Both the position numbers and the translations under genes were made by a program. A model generated the notes under the pieces. That model made no database searches and was not told the origin of the DNA. It saw only the letters and a program-made list of their open reading frames with translations. Shown piece by piece: positions 10,560 to 20,186 of a DNA stretch of 55,676 nucleotides. This DNA is from Dissophora ornata (taxonomy: Eukaryota > Mortierellomycota > Mortierellomycetes > Mortierellales > Mortierellaceae): contig MU616600.1 in NCBI GenBank assembly GCA_025201705.1, forward strand, positions 32,330-88,005. The letters are read 5' to 3'. The first letter of the stretch is position 1. The number at the start of each line of letters is the position of its first letter.

Positions 10560-10851
10560 TATTGCCAAGACTGATGGGAAATAGAGAAATGAGACGCAGG
10601 CGATCCAGGCGCACGCTGCACGATGATGTGAATTGTGTCCTCGGATAACTCAGTCTCAAAGATTTTGAGAGCTTGGTGGTTGCTTTGAGTTTCTTTTTCT
10701 CGGAGACGTTGTTCAACAGGATGATTTGTTCATCGTCGTCGTCGTCGTCAGGAATGGAGACGCGCCAGAGAGTGAGCTCATCAGCAGCGACATCGTCAAA
10801 TCGAGAAGTCTTCTCAGCCTTGATGGCTTTCTTGAGGGCAGAGAACAACAT
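10560..10851 (-). pseudogene. Solo Crinkler (CRN) header remnant
   Basis: The frame contains the second half of the ubiquitin-like CRN N-terminal header: KKAIKAEKT, FDDVAADELTLWRVSIP, an Asp run (GACGACGAC repeat), LLNNVSEKKKLKATT. It matches the header at 17208-17548 almost word for word. The header's first strand (the FCLVDGE block) is absent; the frame instead begins with an unrelated MLFSAL at 10851. One base is missing in the LSK segment relative to the other copy, shifting the frame before the final VQRP motif, whose codons are still readable near 10617-10628. No ATPase or nuclease follows. CRN headers direct host-targeted effectors in oomycetes; in Mortierella-type fungi their role is unknown. 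Confidence 0.75.
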
Positions 10852-11030
10852 CTCACATAGTAAATTCTACCGAAGCTTGTCAGAATACCCCAACCCCTGC
10901 TAGAGATGTTTTATATAAATTTGGGTGGGAGTAGCTATACAGTGATTTGAACGCGTTCTAGAAAAAAAAAGTTGCTAGGATTACTAGAGGAAATGTATTG
11001 AAATGTTCAAGGATTAAGAACATCACCATC

Positions 11031-12191
11031 GCTTCTTCAAAACGGTCTAAATTGACAGGATAGGTGGATGTGTCAACGGAGAACATGAAGCGCGTGTCAT
11101 ACACAGTTTTTTTACATAGCGGAAGTAGTATCGCGCCTATGCAGAAAGTAGCTACTTTGACAAAAAGTACCGGGTTTCCATGACATACTACAGAATAAAC
11201 TCTTCAAAGTAGTTTTATTCTGTTGCCATTTACTATTTGTATGTATTGATGGCATAGAGAGGGGTGAAAAGAGGGCAGCACATCGAGAAATACTCGGTCC
11301 CAACGCCAGCAAGTCATTTATTATTAGAGTAGTCTGCCTGGCATTTATAAATAAATTGGCGCTGCTACGACTAGATTCAGGACGAGCAATGTCACTACCT
11401 AAATCACTACATCTTCAAGCTCTCCGTCTTCAAGACACAGCCTTTTCTTGACTTCCGAGCCCGGTAACGCGGGCAAATTCTCTCAATCAAGTCCATAGTC
11501 TCGAAAGAATAAAATCTCACTCTCTTTCTCTTCCTTCTTTTATTTTTATTTGATTCCATCACCTTCACACTCCATTCATCATCACCTCTGCTCCAGGTCC
11601 GAATCCATTCTTTCTAGCCATGTTGTCCTCCAAATTCGTCGTCTGCATCATCGCCTTGGCTACTAGCCTCACCATCGATGCCGCCGTCTTCCGGTGCGAC
11701 CGCAACTTCAATTGCCATGCCATTGTTTCAAATGGCAATGCGTACAACTTTGGTCGCGTACAGGGATGCACTGCTGATGGCCGCTACTGTTCTCATGCCA
11801 CCAACAATGACATTACCGACATCAAGATCTGGGTGCGCAACGTTAACGCCGGTTGCACGGTCGCCGGAAACTTTTACCAGGATATTGTTGGCTGCTAAAA
11901 ACATGTCTTGACATATAAACTAGTGAGAACCCGTGGGCTTCGCTCACAGAAAGGATCACCGGGGGAAGAAAAGAACGCTCCCCCACTCAAAATTTTAAAT
12001 AGAAAAACTAAGCCGCTTCACCCTTTGTTAGTCGTGTCTCCCTTGCTGTCCTGGAATAGGCACTCAACTGTGATTCAGTCATCATTTTTTTAAACCCGCT
12101 CTTGTTTTGCAAAGGCCCTTTGTTGTCCTTTCTTGCCTATTTGAGTCTCAAGCTGCATACACCGCAATCAAGAGTATCAGTGAAGAAGGTC
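11031..12191. repeat. Segmental duplication, copy B (partner 4669-5960)
   Basis: It carries the same promoter motifs, secreted-protein gene and 3-prime flank as copy A, in the same order and orientation, with scattered substitutions and small indels. The match stops abruptly at GAAGGTC (12185-12191), where a poly-T-bounded insertion begins, and resumes at 13075-13165. It resumes again as Crinkler tail from 14433. Confidence 0.85.
11620..11898 (+). CDS. Small secreted cysteine-rich protein, copy B (92 aa)
   Basis: Single exon, same length and same six mature cysteines (26, 32, 50, 57, 79, 92) as the gene at 5273-5551, with a signal peptide in residues 1-22. Differences are at positions 7, 16, 38, 41, 47, 86 and 87. 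Four of the seven lie on the mature surface-type positions (T38N, E41A, N86Y, E87Q) while every Cys is kept. The conserved core (RVQGC to VAGNF) suggests purifying selection on structure, though counts are too small for a test by eye. Function is unknown; a secreted, disulfide-stabilised role is expected. Promoter elements match copy A (AAGAATAAAA plus CT tract). Confidence 0.85.
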   Translation: MLSSKFVVCIIALATSLTIDAAVFRCDRNFNCHAIVSNGNAYNFGRVQGCTADGRYCSHATNNDITDIKIWVRNVNAGCTVAGNFYQDIVGC

Positions 12192-12208
12192 TTCTTTTTC
12201 TTTTTTTT

Positions 12209-12242
<34 letters not shown>

Positions 12243-13074
12243 CCCAAGTGTTTATCTAAACCAACGGGCTGAGGTCACGGAAATAAAAAGGTTCTGATCC
12301 AAGATACCGAAATGCAAAAGCTGTCGCTCTGCGTCGCTCCTGTTTATTCATAATTACCGATTGTGGCCCACCACGGTTCATGTCGTTTCGATACACAGCT
12401 TGTTTGTTGCGCTTTCATTTACGCCACCATTCAAGCTGGAAGCCTCTTTGACTCGGGAGAGTATGCAAACGAGCCTCCTCTCTTCTCTTCTCTTTTCTTT
12501 TCTTCCTCTCCATTCGCCACCACAGGAACTTCAAGTAAGTCCAAAGTGCCTTTTTCTTTTCTCTCTCCACAGCCGGTACACTCTCTCGACGTGTTTTTTC
12601 CCTCTCTCTCTCATTTTCTCCTCAATTCTTGGACCACGTCCAGCATTTTCTTGGCTTCTCTGTCTTTCCTTGCTTCCACGAGCTTCTTTATTGTTGTTGT
12701 CGTTTTGCGGCTATCCACAAGAGGACGGCGAGAAATGTGGTGAGAGTGATAGTTCGAGGATTAACCAAGCTCTCCTCTTTTGAATACCGTAGCGCGTACC
12801 TGGGGCCCGCCCCGCGCGTTGAAGCGATACATGGTCGCGAATCCGGTCCTAGGCTCTGACAGCTGTAAGTCTATTGTTGATGCCTTTAATGTTACAACGA
12901 AGATATCGATTGGGTAGAAGTCTAACCGTTGGATTTGATCAATGCAGTAGGACCGTAAAACTTTGTGTGTCCGCAAACACACAACTAAATGATGATTCGG
13001 GGGGTGGACGTGAGAGTTTCGTCACTTCGGTGACTTAATTTTCGCGTCCATGTGTCCTCGTTTCAAATAAAAAT
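12192..13074 (-). mobile_element. 883-bp poly(A)-ended insertion with GAAGGYC target duplication
   Basis: Compared with copy A, copy B carries an extra block that starts in a long T-rich run (12192-12242, pure T over more than 20 bases). It ends at 13074 and is bracketed by GAAGGTC (12185-12191) and GAAGGCC (13075-13081). Poly(T) on plus means a poly(A) tail on minus, the mark of target-primed reverse transcription (LINE, SINE or retro-copied transcript). The inside shows CT-rich DNA and a 73-codon minus-strand frame (12761-12982) that I do not recognise; no reverse transcriptase is visible. The source element is unknown. Confidence 0.6.
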
Positions 13075-13165
13075 GAAGGCCACATTGGCACATGCATCAA
13101 CTTACAACAGTGGCGAATAAAGTTCATTCCATGCACCGTGCGCTGGTCACACGAGGGAAAACATC

Positions 13166-14432
13166 CAAAACGTTGTGGACGGATTGCTGTGCCACATTGG
13201 CATCCTCCTACACATTGCCTTTCCCCTTCCTCGAACAAAGTACACTCTTACCCACCGTGGGCTGGTCATGGGGAACATACAGGGGTTCTTTTGGGCGCAG
13301 AGATGTCAAGTTTCCAATAGTTTACCTGAATCCATTCAGGACAGTCATAATAAACATTTTAACTTCACAAAACGTGAAAACCGCATCGCAACAATCCACC
13401 ACCCCACTGTCTTGCCAGTACTCGTTCGCCTTCCAAATGAGGAGAAATTGCACTCTTACTCGCAGTCTTACAGCTCGGGGTTGTTTGTCACGGCGCCTAC
13501 CCTCTGTGCGAATCCTTGTTGTTTTTGCTTATGCGAGTACTCTCTGCAAAGACTGAGAGTGTCCTTGTATGAATGTGATTACCAGCTTGACCTCATGAAC
13601 TTAACATGGGGTTGATGGTTTCGCTTCTTTTGTCACCGACCAAGACGCGTTCTTTCATTGTCTGTCTTGGAAGGACCACCACCTCCTGAGAAAGGATGAT
13701 GTTGAGCTACTCTCCAAATTCTCACATCCAACACTAGCTTGGGGAGTTTTTTTTCACCAGTCGCACTTTTTTTCACAGCCTTCACTAGTTGCAGAATGCT
13801 GGTTTACATCTTCATTCGCTTGACAGTCTCGGCGGTCTCTGCCGTCTCAGTTGCCAGCCGCTTCACACACCTCAACGCCGCAACATGCTCCTCTGAAAAG
13901 AGCTGAATGTTGCTGTTTGGTGGAGATCAAAAAGTTGATGTGAAGATCCAAAAAAAACTTAAAATCAAAAAAAGAAGCCATCAAACAACCAATTCGTCCT
14001 TGAAACCTAATCACTCGAAAAATAAAATTGACCCCAAAGACGAAGAAAAGGAGAGCGAGAGATGAATTCCGGTTGGCGGCAATGGGCGCAGCACTTTTTG
14101 ATTTCGAGCAAAAATTGGTGGCAATTGATCTGGGAAAGATCGGAAGACAGATACGTGGAGATTGGACCATATGGTGTCGAATTCTTTATAAATTGTCACG
14201 TCCATTTGATTTTTTTTGATCACTCACTTCTCTCTCGCCAAGCTTTCTTGTTGACGCATCCTTCCGTCCGACATGTCATCCAAATCATCCCCTCAAAAGC
14301 CCCGGTAGGTCAATGCGTTCTTTGTACTTTTTATTCTTTGCGTGCATCATCGTGTTTGGAGCTAATGGGTGTTTTATTTTCATGTAGAATTAGTGTCGCC
14401 TCTTATTTTCTTGGATTGTTTTTGTTCATCAT
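13166..14432. other. Unmatched insert in duplication copy B; holds an orphan first exon
   Basis: This stretch has no counterpart in duplication copy A. It contains AT-rich sequence and, near 14028-14304, what looks like a promoter, 5-prime UTR and first exon of a gene (see next entry). Other open frames here overlap on both strands and show no family match. Confidence 0.45.
14273..14304 (+). pseudogene. Orphan 5-prime exon fragment (MSSKSSPQKPR)
   Basis: An ATG in a pyrimidine-rich leader context (CACTCACTTCTCTCTCG upstream) opens a frame of ten codons and two bases ending at CCCCG followed by GTAGGT, a plausible splice donor. TATAAATTG lies about 75-85 nt upstream of the ATG. No matching second exon follows before the Crinkler tail starts at about 14433, so this looks like the promoter and first exon of a gene moved here. 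The parent gene cannot be named from eleven residues. Confidence 0.35.
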
Positions 14433-17400
14433 CCTGGTCTTCTGAGCGCCGCTTATGTCCTTTTAACATGTCCAGAAACTCGACATGGCGAGGTGGGAAG
14501 ATCTTGGCAAAGTTGTTGTCATCAATATCGATGGATACACGCTGAAGGCCTTCAAGTTCGGGTTCAGGATTAGGCCGAACAACCTGAAATTTGACAACCT
14601 CGGCAGGGTAGGTAACTACCATGCTAATATAAATCCCAGTCGGGCAGTAGTCTTGCAGCCGTGGTGGTTGCTGATGAATGGACTGGATGCATGCTGTCGA
14701 ATCTGGCTGCCGCTGTTTTTGTTGCTCCTTGCGCATCTTCACTTGCTCTTTTTCCATCTTCTCTTGCATGGCGTGGCTGCTGACGGTTGCAGGTGCTTTC
14801 TCGACGTCGCTACCCTCATGAACTTGTCGTAACTTCAATTGCACAAAGACTGGATACGTGTTGCCGTAAATGCTGACAAAAAATATAATGTCGGGTCCGG
14901 AAACATGAGGCGCCGGGAAATAGAATGGGGGACATCCTGATCGCCATGCTTGGATTCGTTTTCGATGTGCGCCCTCATAAATTGCTGTGTGGTGAGGCTT
15001 TTGTGCGTTACGGGTAGTTTTTGTTTTAGTTTTAGTTCGTCGAATCCAACAATCGTCACATGTCCAGTGAGCTGATCAGGAAGAGAATTCTTGCCCAACA
15101 AAGGCCAAGAGGAGATCGGTCGACTTTTGAGCGTCTGGACAAAAACATCTGGCATCCCAGTCTCCCACATGTACCCGTGTACTGAGGGATTGTTCGAGTG
15201 CAGCATCGCCAGTTCTGCAGCAGACACAAGGGGAGGGTCCTTTTCCCGAAAGTAGTTGAAAGCGGCCGTCAGCACGAACGGCTCATCAAGGACTGTTCGT
15301 GCAGTACCACTGAAAATCTTGATACGACCAACCGCCGCCTTCACCAGCTGTTCTCCGTTTTCCATTACGATCTCGGTGGCATCCAGCAAACAGTAGCGGT
15401 ATAGGAAGAGTCCAAGTGTTTCTCTGGGGGAGGGACATGAAGTGAAATGAAAAGTTCGGGATGTTTGGCGATCTTACTCTCCAAGCTATAATTAATGTTG
15501 GAATAAACAACTTACGAGATTACTTTTGTTTGTTTCAAAATCAAGGTACAGTCAACTCCCGTTATAATGACACGTTTGGTATAGAGATTTGAAGGTGCCA
15601 TTATAGGCGATTGTATGGGAATGTCGTTACAACGAGAAGAAATGCATAGTAAAAAAATATAATGAGAATTCAAGTGGTGTCACTACATGGAAAATGTCAG
15701 TACAACGAGTGGCATTATAACGGGGGTTGACTGTAGCAACAAAGAATGCGCGTAAAGATCATATTCGGTCTTCTGGAAGACAGCTTTTACCGGTTGAGTT
15801 CTCCGCATAGGTTTCCTCGACGCTCTCGTTCCTTCCAAGCTGTAATCATGATCTCGGCGTTATTGATTATGGCTTCCCATTCATTTGGCTTCGCTGTCTT
15901 GATAATTCCCTCAATTGCCATTACGATTGGACGGAAGCGACCAGCAAGCCTTCTTATATAGCATGTCGACCGCAGCTGGAGGAATCAGAGCGTCCACCAT
16001 GCTCTTCGATCCGTCATCCGAAAGCTGATCCTTAATCTGATCGACATAGGACTGTACCGAATCCGGACTAGTCCATCCTGGAAACTCAATGAAAGACGGA
16101 ATGATGGTCGGATTGTATTCTTTGACGCCATAGCCGCTGCTCAATGCCCAATGGAGAGTTCGGATGCTCAGTCCTGTTCCGCAATATAGGATTGTAAAAT
16201 CATCTTGACCTCCTGCTTTCCTAAATCCATTGAGCACAGCCGACAGCATTGGTCGCAGATCGTCTTCCAATGACGACTGGAACAATCCACTGCACTTGTC
16301 GCCGAGAATCTGCGCTTCATCTATGACCAGCCGCAATTTAGTCCTTATTGAGAAATTGGGATAGTCGTGTGCAGCAAGACTCTTTTGTACTGTATGGAGC
16401 TCATGTCGTACAATGGGCCTCAAATCTGATTCGAGAATCGCAAGTCCTTCCAGTCGGTCATAGAGTATCGATAATAGTCGCAAGAATACGTCCTCGAACA
16501 TAACAGGACAGACTTGGAGAATGGCCCAGGATGCGCTCGAGAACGTCTGGTGGCAATTGGGGACTTGCAGACAGTATTTGAGAATCAAGAGTCGGGAGAG
16601 AAAGAGCACACGAGCCATATTCCTTGCGAAGACAGTGTTGACACTAGGACCTTTTCCACCCAATGTTTTTTCGTCAAGGTACTCAACAAGCTGCATGAGA
16701 TCGTTCGAGCCCTGGTCTTTGTTTGACGCGTTGAAATAGAATCCCCATTGAACCGGAGACAGCAAGTCAAAGAACATCAGCGAAGGGGCTGTTCGAGGCT
16801 TCTCACATCCACGACTTTTGACAGTAGGCAGGCCAGAGATACTGCCTTCAGTGACAGGCAAATCGATGAAGACTCGCACAAAGTTATCCAGAAAAATCGC
16901 ATGTGTGGATCCTGGATGGAAAAACTCGTCTGCGATTTTTTTGAGGTCAGCTCTAAGGTCAGCTGCTTGAACAAATGAAAAGGGTGTTAGAAATGAAATG
17001 TACATTGTAAGAGAGAAAGACAACAAAAGTTGTTTGTGCTTACCTGGCGTGGAAGTGCTGGGACAAGAATCTCCAGCGAGACGGCCAGGGAGTGAATTAG
17101 ATGCTCGAATAGGGACTATATTTGCAATTGGACGCGTGAATTAAGGTTAATACAATGAATAAGCTCATGTACAAAATGCCATGGACACCGAAACGCGTCT
17201 GCATTACCTTGCGGAGGTCGCTGCACGATGATGTGGGCCGTGTCCTCGGATAACTTAGTCCCAAAGACTTTAGAGAGCCTGGTGGTTGCTTTGAGTTTCT
17301 TTTTTCTCGGAGACGTTGTCCAACAGGATGAGTTGTTCAACACTATCGTCGCCGTCGTCGCCAGGAATGGAGACGCGCTAGAGAGTGAGCTCATCAGCAG

Positions 17401-17548
17401 CGACATCATCAAATCGAGGAGTCTTTTCAGCCTTGATAACTTTCTTGAGCTCACCAACTGTCGCTGCAGTTGAGGTCAAGACAGGGAAGGCGTTGGACGT
17501 AGCTTCTCCATCAACAAGACAAAACCGAGTCGGGTAGTTGTTAGTCAT
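14433..17548 (-). pseudogene. Crinkler (CRN): header, STAND-like ATPase, REase-like tail; multiply broken
   Basis: From the minus-strand ATG at 17548: ubiquitin-like CRN header (FCLVDGE, KAEKTPRFDDVAADELTL, LLDNVSEK, ending HIIVQRPPQ at a GTAATG donor, 17208); a short linker exon (about 17106-17046) ending at GTAAGC; a P-loop ATPase (about 16970-15770) with DLRADLKKIADEFF, WGFYFNAS and an intact Walker B LRLVIDEAQILGD; then a tail exon with SLTTQQF, a Pro-Asp strand and VFVQLKLRQ, fitting a REase-type nuclease. The damage is extensive. There is a TAG at 17378-17380, an extra A in the A-run at 17300-17305, a Walker A region reduced to GCEKPRT, and frame changes near 15950, 15426-15432 and 14927-14931. 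A MITE lies in the intron. CRN-ATPase-nuclease proteins were proposed by comparative genomics to derive from transposons. Expressed function here is very unlikely. Confidence 0.8.
15549..15733. mobile_element. 185-bp MITE, TIR about 24 bp, TA target site
   Basis: Terminal inverted repeats start CAGTCAACTCCCGTTATAATG on one end and read CAGTCAACCCCCGTTATAATG as reverse complement at the other. TA flanks both ends (15547-15548 and 15734-15735). It shares its ends and length with the 184-bp element at 2714 but differs inside, where CATTATA/TATAATG motifs recur. It sits in what was an intron of the Crinkler relic, between a GTAAAA donor near 15768 and an ATTATAG acceptor near 15490. Confidence 0.88.
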
Positions 17549-17897
17549 GGTGTTGCGAAGCATCAAACGAAAAGAAAAATGAATGGTAGACTGTGAGAGA
17601 TGAATGAATGAAAGAAAAAAGAAGCCAAGGGAAGGGGTATCGTGGCAAAGGCGATGAAGAAAGGTGAGGGAGTGATTGCATAGGAGTGTCTGCGTGAGAG
17701 TGGTGGCAAAGAAAGGTGGCAAAGGCCGTGCATGGGCGCAAAGGCGGCGCATGGGGGCTGAGTGTAAAACAGTCACAATCCGTAATCGCTGCGCTGGTCG
17801 ATGGCGAGCATGAGGTGTCTCGCTTCAGGGGGGGAACCACGCTGCTCCATTCCATTCGCCCCATCCCATCTCCTCTCCACATCTCGACCCAAGCTGA

Positions 17898-19993
17898 ATG
17901 TCTGCCGAAAGGAGTAATAAGCGGACAAAACTCGTCGCCCCGGCAGCGGTTGCCGTGCACTCCGCTCCTCAGCACCTGTCACCAAACATATTTCTACCAG
18001 AGGCGTGGCTTCGGGACCCCATGGCCTTCTTCTCAGAAGAGATAGCGCTCCATATCCTCGAACTGCTCTCGCCAGCGGATCTCGGAAAGTGCGGCTGCGT
18101 GTCGAGCCTGTGGTATCGACTTGTCAATGACCAAATGGTATGTGATTTTCCTGTCAATGCTGATGTACTTCTTTTTTTACTGATATTGTAATCCTCCTCC
18201 CGCTAACTTCCTAATCGACCTATCCTGCCCCCACTGTTTAGCTCTGGCGGCGGCTTTTTCTCAAGTACCGGTTCATTTTCCCAAGAGGTCTGGACATGTC
18301 TGGGATGACGACAAGGCCACAGTCTCTCCTCAAGCCCAAGCAACATTTAAAACGGAAACGCTCGTCCAACACGGTCGAGTCGCAGCGGCAGCTGCAAAGG
18401 CGTTTTCAAATTTTACACCAACACCAATGTTGGAAGGCCCTTTATCGGCTTAATTACAATTGGATCATGGGCCAGGCGCGGGTGACAAGTGTGTCGGTTC
18501 AGGAACTGTACAGACGAGATCAGAGCGCTTTTGAGTCTGCAGGAGGTGAGGTTGATATGGACAATGGCGAATCGAAGCGGATGCAGGAATATGGGCGTGC
18601 TCCGATAGTCCGGTTTAGAGGGTCTGTTATTTTGGTCGTCAGCCCCGGCGGGCTAGTTCATCTGTGGAGGATCAAAGCCCCGCCGACATTGGATAGGATA
18701 GCATCTGGATGGGGACAGCCGGAATTCTGGCAGACTTATCGTTGCTCAAGGCCAACAATGAAAACACAAATCACCTGCCTCGCTCTGGATACTTCGGCAA
18801 GAAGAAGCTCAAAGGACTGGCAAATGGCCGTGGTCGGATACGATTCGGGGCATTTTTCTGTTTTTGAATATTCGCAGCAGCAGGATAGTGTCAATGATCA
18901 AACACTCAACGGCGGCGACCCATCATCAGCAATCCATGATGACAAGGATGTGGAAAGGGCCACTCTTCGGGAACTCGGAAACACAGCGGATCTGCCAGTG
19001 TGGAGCGATGTGGCGCCGATACAGACGGTCTCATTTCACTATCCAATCTTAACAACCTGTGCTGAAGATGGCACTATTTCAATATATTTGATCGAGACCG
19101 AGTCAACGGATAGCCTAAGCCACTGGTGCCGACTTTTACATCGTCTCTATGGGACGTCCACAGGATCGCCTATTGAAATTGCCCTAGAGCGTATCACACC
19201 AGTGTCAAACATGTCGTCCGCCTGCGGAGCAGGAGGCCACTGGAGGGCGCTTGTTAGTTTCGGACTGGAGCTCTACGACAGCTCCTGGACGGTGCGATTG
19301 CAGGAAATTGAATTTGACGAGCACTATATTCTATACTCGGCGGAAATTGGTACCGACGGCGACAATGCTGGTCAAGACAGTGAACATATGGACACTGACG
19401 AAGCCTATGATTCGCCCTTTCCAACTTACTTTAAATCGCCCATGTCTGGATCGGAGCCGTCCAGCTGTACTCGGTCTTTAGGACATGCGCGGATAGGATC
19501 TATCTCCGCCATCAGTATCTCTTGGCCTTTTGTCGTGACGACGCATAGCGACAACACCATGAATGTGTTTCAGATGACGCGAAACGCGGACTGGGATATC
19601 GGAGGTACACATGCACTAGATGGCCGCAGATTCTACCAGCCCTTGAACGTCTATAAGGGGCGGCTGCACTTTCAACATTTGTCAACACTCTACGGACATT
19701 GCGGGGCGGTATCAAGTGTTTCGATCGAGTCGCGGTCTGGCAGATTGGTGAGTGCTAGCATGGACAGGTCGATCAAGGTCTGGTCGATGACAATGGAGAT
19801 CCACGAAGATCAGCTTGAGCAACAGCGCGTTCATCGGTGTTCTGTGTCGATGAGCGATATCAACAAAAGCTGGACTGAGGGTGGTCAGGTCACGAAGGAG
19901 GAGGGACTGGGGCTGATCTGGGTTGGGTCAGACGAGGAAAAGATTGTGAGCTTGAGCTGTGATGGCACAGTCAAAGTCTGGCAGTTTTCATAG
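17898..19993 (+). CDS. F-box/WD40-repeat protein (663 aa)
   Basis: CDS joins 17898-18137 and 18242-19993; the 104-nt intron (GTATGT...TTTAG) falls between codons. Residues about 43-90 form an F-box (SEEIALHILELLSPADLGKCG, split by the intron and continuing LWRRLFLKYR). The rest has degenerate beta-propeller blades. The clearest are near the C-terminus: LYGHCGAVSSVSIES...SIKVWSM and IVSLSCDGTVKVWQF, which ends the protein. F-box/WD40 proteins bind Skp1 through the F-box and substrate through the propeller in SCF ubiquitin ligases. The target here is unknown, and it is not close enough to Cdc4 or Met30 to name. It starts 349 bp from the divergent Crinkler relic and converges with prephenate dehydratase, 193 bp between stops. 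It is the first intact long gene to the right of the accessory block. Confidence 0.88.
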
Positions 19994-20186
19994 AGATAAT
20001 AATAATGCGGCAATTATTTGGTTTTGCGAGAAACTGCGCTTGCATAAACATGTACATTTGTCCATGTGCATTTTTCTGTATGAGTGCGATTCAATTCTAT
20101 ACAATAGATAAATGTAAATGTACATTTGTACGGTGCTATACAATTTTTGCTATAAGACGTATTAACGGCTACCACTATGCAGGTAC

